From contig NZ_AWSQ01000010.1 in assembly GCF_000498575.2 (NCBI RefSeq), positions 20,590 through 84,589 of the forward strand: DNA of 64,000 nt. The letters are read 5' to 3'. Source of the DNA: Pseudomonas taeanensis MS-3. GTDB taxonomy: Bacteria > Pseudomonadota > Gammaproteobacteria > Pseudomonadales > Pseudomonadaceae. Of this stretch, positions 50,842 to 59,720 are shown piece after piece. Position 1 is the stretch's first letter. Every line of letters begins with the position of its first letter. Below the pieces are notes generated by a model. That model saw nothing but the letters and a program-made list of their open reading frames with translations. It searched no databases and was not told the DNA's origin. The position numbers and the translations under genes are program-made.

Positions 50842-51200
50842 GCGTCCTCCCGCTGGCGCTGTTGCCGCTCGATGAGCCTCTGCATCATCCAACCGGCAAA
50901 CACCACCGACAGCACCAGCGACAACACCAGCGCTCCCACCACCGCCCAGAAGTCCGCGACGATCGCCTCGGCGTAGACCATCACCCCGACTGCCGGCGGC
51001 ACCAGTAGCAATGGCAGGTATTTGAGCAGGCTGCTGGCCGCCACGTGCAGCGGTTCACTAACCTCGCCATGCAGCAGCAAAAAGCCGAACAACAACAGCA
51101 TGCCAATGATGGGGCCCGGCAACATCGGCAGTAACAACACATTGAGCGCAGAGCCGAGCAATTGGCACAGCACCAGCCAGGACAGCCCACGAAGCAGCAT
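50838..51200 (-). CDS. CidA/LrgA family holin-like protein
   Basis: A 120-residue protein with four membrane segments. The pattern LPMLPGPIIGMLLLFGFLLL and a YLPLLLVPPAVGVM core are typical of CidA/LrgA. The start ATG at 51200 follows GGAG with good spacing. It is translationally coupled to the LrgB gene. No LytSR or LysR-type regulator is next to it, so its control is unclear. The 284-bp region upstream holds the promoter and no gene that I recognise. Confidence 0.9.
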   Translation of the reverse strand: MLLRGLSWLVLCQLLGSALNVLLLPMLPGPIIGMLLLFGFLLLHGEVSEPLHVAASSLLKYLPLLLVPPAVGVMVYAEAIVADFWAVVGALVLSLVLSVVFAGWMMQRLIERQQRQREDA

Positions 51201-51484
51201 AGAAATCTCCGAATCAGGTAACGACGAGCATGGCGGCGACCGCATAGCCCGGCCCCAGACGCCTCGATGAGGTCGCGCCATTATAAGCAGGCAAGCTGCC
51301 CACTGACTAAACACCAGGGCAGAACAGCACCCGCGAAAAAATCTGCACGCCCGACACCTGGCCTATATAACCCACCATTCAGCTGGGTGCTGCAGGCTTG
51401 ACCCCGCGCGCCGCTCATGATGATCTACGGCCAGAGCGGTTCAACGCGAAAAACAACACCCCCCCGTCTCCTCAAGGAGGAACT

Positions 51485-51940
51485 ATGCCGTCAGTACCCG
51501 TCACACAGCTCAAAGACTATGTAGGCAAGGAACTTGGACGTTCCGCGTGGCTGACCATCGACCAGCAGCGGATCAATCAATTCGCCGAATGCACCGGCGA
51601 CCACCAGTTCATTCACGTTGACCCGGAAAAAGCCAAACAGACCCCGTTCGGCAGCACCATCGCTCATGGTTTCCTGTCGCTGTCGCTGATACCGATGTTG
51701 ATGGAAGACATCATGATCACCCCGCAAGGCCTGAAAATGGCGATCAACTATGGCCTGGACAGCGTGCGCTTCATCCAGCCGGTCAAAGTTGACTCCAAGG
51801 TTCGCCTGGTCGTCAGCCTGACCGACGCCAACGAGAAAAACCCCGGTCAATGGCTTCTGAAAGCCAAGGCGGTACTGGAGATCGAAGGCCAGGAAAAGCC
51901 GGCCTACATCGCCGAGCCATTGACGCTCTGTTTCGTCTGA
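51485..51940 (+). CDS. MaoC-type (R)-specific enoyl-CoA hydratase
   Basis: A 151-residue hot-dog-fold hydratase. The active-site pattern is FAECTGDHQFIHVDPEKAK with catalytic Asp and His, followed by PFGSTIAHGFLSLSLIPML. These features place it with PhaJ-like enzymes that turn enoyl-CoA into (R)-3-hydroxyacyl-CoA. The ATG at 51485 is preceded by AAGGAGGAACT, an excellent Shine-Dalgarno. No PHA gene is beside it, so it may serve general fatty-acid metabolism. Confidence 0.88.
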   Translation: MPSVPVTQLKDYVGKELGRSAWLTIDQQRINQFAECTGDHQFIHVDPEKAKQTPFGSTIAHGFLSLSLIPMLMEDIMITPQGLKMAINYGLDSVRFIQPVKVDSKVRLVVSLTDANEKNPGQWLLKAKAVLEIEGQEKPAYIAEPLTLCFV

Positions 51941-52072
51941 GCTGGTAGCGTGTCACGGGGCATTCGATCCACAGATTGGCGCCCCGTTTTTCATCCTCCC
52001 TGTGCGTCACAGCACCGCGCACCCGCCACTTTGCGGCATACTCCCAAGCATGTCTCGACTCGGAAGTCTGTC

Positions 52073-53731
52073 ATGCTCCGCCTCGTTCGCCTGGCTCCAC
52101 TGAGCCTCGCTCTATTGCTTGCTGCCTGCGGCGACGGCGAACCGCTGTTGCCTGCCAACGCCACCCTGCCGGACGGCGGCCGCTACCGCGGAGAGGTGGT
52201 GGACGGTTTGCTGCAAGGCAACGGTCGTCTGGATTACCGCAACGGCAGCTGGTTTGTCGGCACGTTCAAGGATGGCCAACTGCAAGGTGCCGGAGAATGG
52301 CATGGCGCGAACGGCGAGCAGTACCTCGGTGAATTTCAGCAAGGCGTCTTTCATGGCCAGGGCCACCTGCGCGATGGCAACGGCGGAGATTATGAAGGCG
52401 AATTCGAACTCGGCCAGTTTAGCGGTGAAGGTCGCTTCAGCCAGAGTGGCCTGATCTATCGCGGCGAATTCAAGAACAACCAGTTCGAGGGCCTGGGCAC
52501 GCTCGAGTGGACCGATGGCAGCAGCTTCAAGGGCCAGTTCAGCCAGGGCCAGCCACAGGGTCAGGGCGTGCGCACCGACGAATACGGCAACCAGTTCAGT
52601 GGTCAGTTCGAGCAGGGCCAATTGAACGGTCCGGGCAGCTTCAAGAGCCCTGACGGCGACGTCTACAGTGGCGGCTTCCGGGACAACCAGTTTCATGGTC
52701 AGGGACGCTACCAAAGCGCCGACGGCGATGTATGGAGCGGCGAGTTCGTCGCTGGCGCGCTCAGCGGTGAAGGCTCGTTCGAGGGTGCCGACGGCAGTCG
52801 TTACCTTGGCCAGTTCAGCGACTGGCGCTACCACGGTCAAGGCCGCCTGAGCCTGGCCGACGGCCGCCAGCACAGTGGCACCTGGCAACGCGGACAACGG
52901 ATACGCGATGAGCAAGGCCAAGCTCTGCCCGACCCACTTGAGCTCGGCTTGCTGGAGCAAGGGCGACTGCTCGATACAGCCATCGCCGCCCTGCCGGCCT
53001 CGACCCCCGAGATCGAACTCTACACCCTGACCCTGGCTGGCGACGGCAAGCAGAGCGTATTCATGCGTGAAGCCGACTACGTGAGCAACTTCCTTGTCGA
53101 ACGCTTCGCTTCACGCGGCCAGATCACCCTGATCAATCATCGCGACCACCTCACCGACCGCCCGCTGGCCACCCGTGAAAGCCTGCGCCGGGCGATCCAG
53201 GCTCTGGCCGAGCGCAGCGGCCCGGAGGACCTGGTCTTCATCTACCTGACCAGCCACGGCTCGCGTAGCCATGAGCTGAGCCTCGACCAGCCGCGCCTGC
53301 AATTGGCCGACCTGCCGGCCAGCACCCTGGCGGCCCTGCTGAAGCCGCTACACGGGCGCCATAAGGTACTGGTGATCTCGGCGTGCTACGCCGGCGGCTT
53401 CATTCCCAAGCTGCAAGATGACAAGACTCTGGTGATCACCGCCGCCCGCGCCGACCGGGTGTCCTTCGGCTGTTCGGAAGAAAACGACTTCACCTATTTT
53501 GGCCGGGCACTGTTCGCCGAAGCCCTGCAGCAGACGGACGATTTGCAGCGCGCTTTCGATCTCGCCAAGGCAGCGGTTGCCAAACGCGAACAAGCCGAAG
53601 GCTTCGAGGCCTCGGAGCCCCAGATATGGGCGCCCAAGGCCGTTCTGGCGCACTGGCGCAAACTGCGTGAGCAACAGGCCAAAGCAGCATTGAGCAGCAC
53701 AGCCACCGACAAAACCACGGCCAACCACTAA
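52073..53731 (+). CDS. MORN-repeat lipoprotein with C13 (legumain/caspase-fold) peptidase domain
   Basis: A 552-residue lipoprotein. A lipobox (LALLLAACG, Cys19) is followed by ten to eleven MORN repeats (residues about 38-280; repeated Y-x-G-x-F-x-x-G-x-x-x-G-x-G). After a linker comes a peptidase C13-like domain with His395 (YLTSHGSRSHEL) and Cys438 (LVISACYAGGF). The His and Cys lie 43 residues apart, as in caspase-fold proteases. So the dyad is intact and activity is likely, in the periplasm. The frame is open to 51950, but the ATG at 52073 starts the signal. MORN repeats usually bind lipids or proteins; the target is unknown. A 31-bp gap precedes the next gene. Confidence 0.87.
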   Translation: MLRLVRLAPLSLALLLAACGDGEPLLPANATLPDGGRYRGEVVDGLLQGNGRLDYRNGSWFVGTFKDGQLQGAGEWHGANGEQYLGEFQQGVFHGQGHLRDGNGGDYEGEFELGQFSGEGRFSQSGLIYRGEFKNNQFEGLGTLEWTDGSSFKGQFSQGQPQGQGVRTDEYGNQFSGQFEQGQLNGPGSFKSPDGDVYSGGFRDNQFHGQGRYQSADGDVWSGEFVAGALSGEGSFEGADGSRYLGQFSDWRYHGQGRLSLADGRQHSGTWQRGQRIRDEQGQALPDPLELGLLEQGRLLDTAIAALPASTPEIELYTLTLAGDGKQSVFMREADYVSNFLVERFASRGQITLINHRDHLTDRPLATRESLRRAIQALAERSGPEDLVFIYLTSHGSRSHELSLDQPRLQLADLPASTLAALLKPLHGRHKVLVISACYAGGFIPKLQDDKTLVITAARADRVSFGCSEENDFTYFGRALFAEALQQTDDLQRAFDLAKAAVAKREQAEGFEASEPQIWAPKAVLAHWRKLREQQAKAALSSTATDKTTANH

Positions 53732-53762
53732 GCTGATCGATATCAGCGGAGAACCCACCCCT

Positions 53763-54404
53763 ATGTATTTGACGCCCCAGCACATCCTTCTTGCAGGTGC
53801 CACCGGTCTGACCGGCGAACACTTGCTCGATCGCTTGCTCAATGAACCCACCGTCGCGCGCGTGCTGGCGCCGAGCCGCAGAGCGCTGGCAGAACACGCG
53901 CACCTGGAAAACCCGGTCGGCGAATTGCTCGAACTCTTACCGAAGCTGAGCGGTCCGGTTGACACCGCATTCTGCTGCCTCGGAAGCACCATCAAGCAGG
54001 CCGGCTCACAAGATGCCTTTCGCGCCGTTGATCATGACTTGGTGCTGGCCTTCGCCCAGCGCGCCCGCGAACTCGGCGCGCGCCACCTGATCGTAATCAG
54101 CGCGCTGGGCGCCAACCCTGGCTCCTCGGTGTTCTACAACCGCGTCAAAGGCGAGATGGAAGAGGCACTCAAGACCCAGGGCTGGGCGCAACTGACCCTG
54201 GTGCGACCGTCCCTGCTGCTCGGCCCACGCGCCGAGTGGCGCATTGGCGAACGCCTGGCCGCCCCCGTGATGCGCTGGCTGCCGGGCAAGTACCGCGGCA
54301 TTGAAGCGACCGTTCTGGCCCGGGCCCTCTGGCGCCTGGCACTGGAAGAGCAGGACGGTGTGCGCATCGTCGAATCCAACCAGCTGCGCCGACTCGGCCG
54401 CTAA
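53763..54404 (+). CDS. NAD(P)-binding epimerase-like protein
   Basis: A 213-residue Rossmann protein of the atypical SDR/HTATIP2 type. It starts ILLAGATGLTGEHLLDRLL with the GxxGxxG motif, then CCLGSTIKQAGS and LIVISALGANPGSSVFYNRVKGEMEEAL (about 26 residues; Tyr-x-x-x-Lys is included). The catalytic Ser-Tyr-Lys set appears complete, but the substrate is unknown. The gene is followed by a small protein 25 bp later. Confidence 0.82.
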   Translation: MYLTPQHILLAGATGLTGEHLLDRLLNEPTVARVLAPSRRALAEHAHLENPVGELLELLPKLSGPVDTAFCCLGSTIKQAGSQDAFRAVDHDLVLAFAQRARELGARHLIVISALGANPGSSVFYNRVKGEMEEALKTQGWAQLTLVRPSLLLGPRAEWRIGERLAAPVMRWLPGKYRGIEATVLARALWRLALEEQDGVRIVESNQLRRLGR

Positions 54405-54429
54405 GCCCTTTCCTCGTTGAGTGAGCCCT

Positions 54430-54780
54430 ATGAGCCCAACCCCTAACAGCCTGATCGAGGCTCTGCAAACCGCCGACATGCTGGAAATCGACGGCCTGCA
54501 TGCCTGGCAGTTCAGCCTGGATAACGACCTTCTAGCCCAGGTCAGTGCCGGTTCGGCTGCCGCCAACAGCAACGATCAGATCGTGCTGCGCATCGAATGC
54601 ATCGATGGCCGCGACCATCGCAAGTGGCAGTTTTCCCTCGCCGCGGTCATGGCCGCGCGCTTCGATGCGCAGAGCGACAGCTGGCACCTCGCAGATGGCG
54701 AGCAACAGCACCAGATCCAGTGTTTCGCCGCGATCAGCGGCAGCAACGATGATGAGGCTGACACCAGTCACGAGGCCTAG
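54430..54780 (+). CDS. Small conserved hypothetical protein (possibly DUF5629)
   Basis: A 116-residue acidic protein. It has no signal or membrane segment. The motif LHAWQFSLDNDLL and WQFSLAAVMAARFDAQSDSW stand out. I recall it as a small Pseudomonas family, perhaps DUF5629, but am not sure. A GTG at 54421 is in frame; the ATG at 54430 has GAGTGAG close upstream. It lies between the epimerase-like and methyltransferase genes, 16 bp before the latter. Confidence 0.6.
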   Translation: MSPTPNSLIEALQTADMLEIDGLHAWQFSLDNDLLAQVSAGSAAANSNDQIVLRIECIDGRDHRKWQFSLAAVMAARFDAQSDSWHLADGEQQHQIQCFAAISGSNDDEADTSHEA

Positions 54781-54796
54781 CCGCCGGGAGTCCGCC

Positions 54797-55408
54797 ATGC
54801 AACTGTATGACCGCTATATCCTGCCGCACCTGATCGACTTCGCCTGCGGTATGGGCGAAGTGATGAAAGCGCGCGCGAAAGTGGTCCCGCAGGCGCAGGG
54901 ACGGGTGCTGGAGATTGGCATCGGCAGCGGGCTGAACCTGGAATTTTACGACCCTGCACACGTCAGCCTGATAGTCGGCGTCGATCCCTCTGCCGAAATG
55001 CAGCACCTGGGACGTGAGCGTGCCGCACGGATCGCCATCCCCGTCGAGATGATCGCCCTGGAGCTGAATCAAATTCAGGCAGCCGACGCCAGTTTTGACA
55101 GCATCGTCTGCACCTTCACCCTGTGCTCCATCCCCGACGCGGTGGCCGCGCTCAAGGACATGCGCAGGGTGCTGAAACCCGGCGGGCGCTTACTGTTCTG
55201 CGAGCACGGCCTGGCTCCTGACCCGCCCGTGGTGCGCTGGCAACACCGGCTGACGCCGTACTGGAAACCGCTGGCCGGCGGCTGCCACCTCAACCGGGAC
55301 ATCCCCACGCTGATCGAGACCGCCGGTTTCACCCTCGGCGCCCTTAGCTGCGGCTACCTGAAAGGACCAAAGCCGATGACCTATGTTTATTCCGGCTGGG
55401 CCGACTAG
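54797..55408 (+). CDS. Class I SAM-dependent methyltransferase
   Basis: A 203-residue methyltransferase. The SAM-binding motif I is VLEIGIGSGLNLEFY and the following acidic residue is in VGVDPSAEM. Motif II-III is DSIVCTFTLCSIPDAVAAL and LKPGGRLLFCEHG. The fold resembles UbiE/METTL7-like enzymes (phospholipid or thiol methylation), and an N-terminal hydrophobic patch (RYILPHLIDFACG) could associate with membranes. The ATG at 54797 is chosen for the family start. The substrate is unknown. Confidence 0.85.
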   Translation: MQLYDRYILPHLIDFACGMGEVMKARAKVVPQAQGRVLEIGIGSGLNLEFYDPAHVSLIVGVDPSAEMQHLGRERAARIAIPVEMIALELNQIQAADASFDSIVCTFTLCSIPDAVAALKDMRRVLKPGGRLLFCEHGLAPDPPVVRWQHRLTPYWKPLAGGCHLNRDIPTLIETAGFTLGALSCGYLKGPKPMTYVYSGWAD

Positions 55409-55501
55409 CCGCGCTCCGCAACCAATGACGCCCTGGATGCAAACTCCAGAGCACTATTGCGACTATCGTTGCTGCATCATGACTCCGGTTATAACCCACG
55501 C

Positions 55502-58129
55502 ATGAAACCACCCTCACCGCAGCTGCCTGCCCACCTCGGCCTCCACCTGTTGGGCGCCCTGGTGCTGTACCTCTGCCTCGCCGCTCCCTCCGGGGCACAA
55601 CCGCGTGAAGTACGCGTTGGGGTCTACGCCAACGAGCCGAAAATTCTGCTGGGCTCGGATGGACGAATCTCGGGTATTTTCGGCGAGCTCTTGGAAGAAA
55701 TCTCCCGCAATGAAAACTGGCGCCTGCAGCCGGTGCCTTGCGACTGGCAACGCTGTCTCGAGCTGGTGCAGAGCGGCGAGATCGACCTGATGCCGGATGT
55801 CGCCTTCAGCGAGGCACGCGCGCAGATCTTCGACTTCCACAGCAAGCCGGCGCTATACAGTTGGTCGCTGCTGTACAGTCGCCAGCGGGTCTTACTCACT
55901 TCACCACTGGACTTGCAGAACCAACGCATAACGGTGTTGGCCGGTTCCATCCAACAAGACTTTCTGGCCGCCATATTCGCAGGAGTTAAGGTGTCAGGAA
56001 ACCTGATGCCGGTGGCGAGCCTCAAGCAGGGTTTCAAGATGGTCAGCGAAGGGCAGGCGGATGCTGCAGTGGCCAACCAGCAGTTCGGCGACATGCACGC
56101 CCCCTTATACGGCCTTCGCGGAACACCGCTGATGATCCCGCCCGTACGCATGTTCTACGCCACTCACAAGGGCAGTAACGACGACCTGCTGACCGCCATC
56201 GACCAGCACTTGCTGGCCTGGGAAGACAATCCTGATTCGTTTTACTTCCAGGCACTCGGCCGCTGGAGCGGCCCATCCGCGGCCCCGAGTATTCCGAACA
56301 CGGTCTGGTGGGGGCTGGCAGGACTGGCCACCCTGCTGCTGCTGGCACTCGGCGGCACCCTGCTGCTGCGCCGCCAGGTGGCCGAGAAAACCCGCCACCT
56401 CAAGGCCAGCGAGCAGCGCCTGAACACCATTCTCGACAGCGTCGAGGCCTACATCTATATCAAGGACCCCGAGCTGCGCTACCAGTACGCCAACCGCAAG
56501 GTCTGCGAGTTCTTCGGCCAACCGCTGGAACAGGTGGTGGGACAGACCGACGAACGCTTCTTCGATGCCACCACCGCGGCCAACCTGCACGGTAACGACC
56601 GCCGCGTACTGCAGCTCGGCGAACGACTGGAGACAGAAGAAACCAATCGCAGCCTGGACGGCAGCAGCGAACACACCTTTCTCTCGGTAAAGCTGCCGCT
56701 GCGTAACCCGCAAGGCGGTATCTACGCCTTGTGCGGCATCTCCACCGATATCACCGAGAACAAGCGAAACCTCGAACAGATCAACCGCCTGGCGTTCTAC
56801 GACCCCCTCACCGGCCTACCCAACCGCCGCCTGCTGTTTGACCGCCTGCAACACGCCCTGGCCCAAAGCGCGCGCAACCAGCTGGAAGGCGCGCTGTTGT
56901 TTATCGACCTGGATAACTTCAAGGACCTCAACGACACCCTCGGCCACGACATGGGCGACCAATTACTGGTCCAGGTGGCCCGACGCCTGAGCAGTCATGT
57001 GCGTGCCGAGGACACCCTCGCCCGTCTCGGCGGCGACGAGTTCGTGCTGATGCTGGAAGGGCTGCACCGAGAGCATGAGGGTTGCATACAGCAGATCGAA
57101 ACGGTGGCCAACAAGATCCTCCAGGCCCTCGCCGCACCTTACTCACTGCAGGGGCACAGCTACACGAGCACCGCCAGTGTCGGCGTTGCACTATTTTCAG
57201 AAACCCATAACACGGTCGATGAAGTGCTCAAGCGCGCAGACTTGGCCATGTACCAAGCCAAATCGGCCGGGCGCAACACCTTGAAATTCTTCGACCCGGT
57301 GATGCAGGCCGAAGTCAGCGCACGCGCCAGCCTGGAAAGCGACCTACGGCAGAGTATCAGCGCGGGTCACTTCATCCTGCACTACCAGCCACAGGTGAAC
57401 CATGAGGGCCAACTGCTTGGCGCCGAAGCCCTGATCCGCTGGCAGCACCCGAGCCGCGGCCTGGTGGCGCCAGCCGAGTTCATCCCCCTGGCAGAAAGCA
57501 CGGGACTGATCCTGCCGCTGGGCCGCTGGGTTCTATACAGCGCCTGCCAGCAACTGGCCGCCTGGGCTGAACAGCCCAAGTTGGCCGGACTGACCCTGGC
57601 GATCAACGTCAGCGCCCGACAGTTCCACCACCGCGACTTCGTCGATGACGTACTCGCCGCCCTGAAAGAGGCCGGGGCCAACCCGGCTCGACTGGAGCTG
57701 GAACTGACCGAAAGCCAACTGGTGGAGGATGTCGAAGCGATGATCGTCAAACTGACCCAGCTCAGAAGCCGCGGGGTGCGCTTCTCGCTGGATGACTTCG
57801 GCACCGGCTACTCATCCCTCAGCTACCTCAAGCGCCTGCCCCTGGATCACCTGAAAATCGACCGTTCCTTCGTCCGCGACCTGCTCAGCGACCCTAACGA
57901 TGCGACCATTGTGCGCGCCATCGTGGCCCTGGGCGGCAGTCTGGATCTGGAGGTGATCGCCGAAGGGGTGGAAAGCCCTGAGCAGCACGCTGCCCTGCTG
58001 CAGTTGGGTTGCCACAAGTTCCAGGGCTATCTGTTCGGTGCGCCGGGCCCCGTGGCGGCCCTGGAACAGTGGCCACCTGCCGCGATATTGGCGGGTGAAT
58101 TGTTGCCTAGCACGCACAGCGCCGATTGA
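55502..58129 (+). CDS. Solute-binding-domain PAS-GGDEF-EAL cyclic-di-GMP protein
   Basis: An 875-residue multidomain sensor. A signal peptide (about 1-32) precedes a periplasmic SBP_bac_3 domain (about 36-260; VRVGVYANEPKILLGSDGR), a membrane segment (about 266-290), a PAS domain (about 300-420; ILDSVEAYIYIKDPELRYQY), GGDEF (about residue 510, RLGGDEFVLMLE) and EAL (about 640, EALIRWQHP; DDFGTGYSSLSYLKRL). Both active-site motifs look intact, so it may make or break c-di-GMP in response to a periplasmic solute. The frame is open to 55457; the ATG at 55502 starts the signal peptide. The neighbours give no clue to the ligand. Confidence 0.9.
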   Translation: MKPPSPQLPAHLGLHLLGALVLYLCLAAPSGAQPREVRVGVYANEPKILLGSDGRISGIFGELLEEISRNENWRLQPVPCDWQRCLELVQSGEIDLMPDVAFSEARAQIFDFHSKPALYSWSLLYSRQRVLLTSPLDLQNQRITVLAGSIQQDFLAAIFAGVKVSGNLMPVASLKQGFKMVSEGQADAAVANQQFGDMHAPLYGLRGTPLMIPPVRMFYATHKGSNDDLLTAIDQHLLAWEDNPDSFYFQALGRWSGPSAAPSIPNTVWWGLAGLATLLLLALGGTLLLRRQVAEKTRHLKASEQRLNTILDSVEAYIYIKDPELRYQYANRKVCEFFGQPLEQVVGQTDERFFDATTAANLHGNDRRVLQLGERLETEETNRSLDGSSEHTFLSVKLPLRNPQGGIYALCGISTDITENKRNLEQINRLAFYDPLTGLPNRRLLFDRLQHALAQSARNQLEGALLFIDLDNFKDLNDTLGHDMGDQLLVQVARRLSSHVRAEDTLARLGGDEFVLMLEGLHREHEGCIQQIETVANKILQALAAPYSLQGHSYTSTASVGVALFSETHNTVDEVLKRADLAMYQAKSAGRNTLKFFDPVMQAEVSARASLESDLRQSISAGHFILHYQPQVNHEGQLLGAEALIRWQHPSRGLVAPAEFIPLAESTGLILPLGRWVLYSACQQLAAWAEQPKLAGLTLAINVSARQFHHRDFVDDVLAALKEAGANPARLELELTESQLVEDVEAMIVKLTQLRSRGVRFSLDDFGTGYSSLSYLKRLPLDHLKIDRSFVRDLLSDPNDATIVRAIVALGGSLDLEVIAEGVESPEQHAALLQLGCHKFQGYLFGAPGPVAALEQWPPAAILAGELLPSTHSAD

Positions 58130-58236
58130 TTTCGCTCCTTGATCGCGTCACGGCTCTTAGTCGAGGGTGGAACGCCGAACAGGCGGATCTGTGCCAAGCT
58201 CTGCAAACCAGCCTGAACACCTAGCGGCGGTACGCC

Positions 58237-58608
58237 ATGAGCCAGCTCAGAGTCTTCTACAACAGCGCCTGCCCGGTGTGTAACGCTGGCATCGAGAGCC
58301 AGCGCCGACGCATGCAGGCAACGGACAGCTGCCCAGTCGAGTGGATCGACGTGCAGCGGAACCCCGCGGCGGTCGAAGAGCTGGGCGCGGAACTGGAGCA
58401 GGTGCGCGAGCGCCTGTACCTCAAGGATGAGCAGGGCCAGATCAAGATCGGCGTCGACGCCTTTAGCGCCTTGTTCCAGCGCACCCAGGGCCAACACTGG
58501 CTAGGCCGGCTGCTGCGCCTGCCCGGCCTGCATGGGCTGGCGCGCTGGAGCTACAACCTGTTCGCCCGCGCGCTGTATAGCTGGAACCGCCGCAAGCGGC
58601 ATTGGTAA
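58237..58608 (+). CDS. DCC-family thiol-disulfide oxidoreductase-like protein (DUF393)
   Basis: A 123-residue protein of the DUF393 family. The N-terminal VFYNSACPVCNAGIESQRR has the CxxC pair expected in the family, although the usual Asp before it (YDG) is Asn here. EWIDVQ and the AFSALFQRTQGQHWLGRLL block follow. Such proteins are predicted thioredoxin-like redox proteins. Convergent with the YceK-like gene, 17 bp away. Confidence 0.8.
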   Translation: MSQLRVFYNSACPVCNAGIESQRRRMQATDSCPVEWIDVQRNPAAVEELGAELEQVRERLYLKDEQGQIKIGVDAFSALFQRTQGQHWLGRLLRLPGLHGLARWSYNLFARALYSWNRRKRHW

Positions 58609-58625
58609 GTCCGCGCACCCGAGAG

Positions 58626-58946
58626 CTACAGACCGCCGCTGACGCCGAGGTGCAGGCCCAGTTCGGCGGCGATGGAAAACGGCAGCAACAAGGTATCCAG
58701 CAGCGCACTGGCGGGCAGATCCAGCGCCGCATACTTGGGCGCCTCCGCGCCGAAACGATCCAGCGGGCAACAGCCGCCATTCAGCGCATACCAGTCCAGC
58801 CGCGTGCCGGAATAGAGGAGCGGCGCACCGGGCTTGGCCGCATCCAGGGTGCGCACGCTGGCGCAGCCGCCGAGCAGACCTAGCGCCAGCAGCAGCAGCG
58901 TCAACCCCTTACAGACCCGACGCCGCGGCCGGCCCCGATCAATCAT
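58626..58946 (-). CDS. YceK/YidQ-family lipoprotein
   Basis: A 106-residue outer-membrane-type lipoprotein with lipobox LGLLGGCASV (Cys about 28). The family pattern YSGTRLDWYALNGG and a C-terminal hydrophobic stretch (DTLLLPFSIAAELG) match YceK/YidQ. Function unknown. The ATG at 58946 overlaps the last codons of ubiX by 8 nt, so it is probably expressed with ubiX. Confidence 0.78.
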   Translation of the reverse strand: MIDRGRPRRRVCKGLTLLLLALGLLGGCASVRTLDAAKPGAPLLYSGTRLDWYALNGGCCPLDRFGAEAPKYAALDLPASALLDTLLLPFSIAAELGLHLGVSGGL

Positions 58947-59571
58947 CGACGCTCACCTGATGATGCTCGCCCCAGCGCGGCAGCATGTCCTGCGGCACGT
59001 CCAGGCAGTTGAGGATGCGCGCGACGACGAAGTCGATCAAGTCGTCGATGGTCTGCGGCTGGTGGTAGAAGCCCGGCGCCGCCGGCAGGATGGTGGCGCC
59101 GAGATTGGACAGTTTGAGCATGTTCTCCAGGTGAATGCTGGAGAACGGTGCCTCGCGCGGCACCAGAATCAACTGACGGCGCTCTTTCAGCGCCACGTCC
59201 GCGGCGCGCTCGATCAGGTTGTTGCAGGCGCCCGTGGCGATCGCCGACAGGGTGCCGGTCGAACAGGGCACCACCACCATGGCGCTCGGCGCCCCAGAGC
59301 CGGAGGCCACCGGGGCCATCCAGTCTTCCTTGCCGTACACCCGAATCTGTCCCGGCGCGGCGCCGGTGTACTCGCTGAGAAACGCCTGCATGGCCTGCGG
59401 CTTGGCCGGCAGGGTCACATCGGTCTCGGTGGCCAGCACCAACTGGGCCGCCTTGGAGATCAGAAAGTGCACCTCGCGTTCTTCCTGCACCAGGCAGTCG
59501 AGCAGGCGCAGGCCATATTGCGCGCCCGAAGCGCCGGTCATGGCCAAGGTCACGCGATCCGGTCCACTCAT
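58939..59571 (-). CDS. ubiX: Flavin prenyltransferase UbiX
   Basis: A 210-residue flavoprotein that makes the prenylated FMN cofactor for UbiD decarboxylase in ubiquinone synthesis. Conserved blocks are LAMTGASGAQYGLRLLD, MVVVPCSTGTLSAIATG and LVPREAPFSSIHLENML, together with LPAAPGFYHQPQTIDDL. Start ATG at 59571. It is in the mpl-ubiX order seen in pseudomonads, here separated by repeat copy C. Confidence 0.95.
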   Translation of the reverse strand: MSGPDRVTLAMTGASGAQYGLRLLDCLVQEEREVHFLISKAAQLVLATETDVTLPAKPQAMQAFLSEYTGAAPGQIRVYGKEDWMAPVASGSGAPSAMVVVPCSTGTLSAIATGACNNLIERAADVALKERRQLILVPREAPFSSIHLENMLKLSNLGATILPAAPGFYHQPQTIDDLIDFVVARILNCLDVPQDMLPRWGEHHQVSVDD

Positions 59572-59584
59572 AAATTCACCCTTA

Positions 59585-59700
59585 ATGCTGTTGCGCTTGG
59601 TTATGCCGCGTTGAAAACCTGTTCAAAATGCTCATTTACTCGAAGTAAACTCCGCTTCTTCGCAGGTTTCTGCCTTGCCTAACCTGCGCTCACGACGCAT
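59585..59700 (-). repeat. Dispersed hairpin repeat, copy C, between mpl and ubiX
   Basis: On the minus strand it shares TAGGCAAGGC, AAATGAGCATTTTGAA and CAACGCGGCATAACC with copies A and B. The centre is TTTACTTCGAGTAAA (59635-59649 read on the minus strand), again a 6-bp stem with a 3-base loop but different bases from the other copies. Confidence 0.75.
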
Positions 59701-59720
59701 TGCGTGCGAATTTTCGCTTT

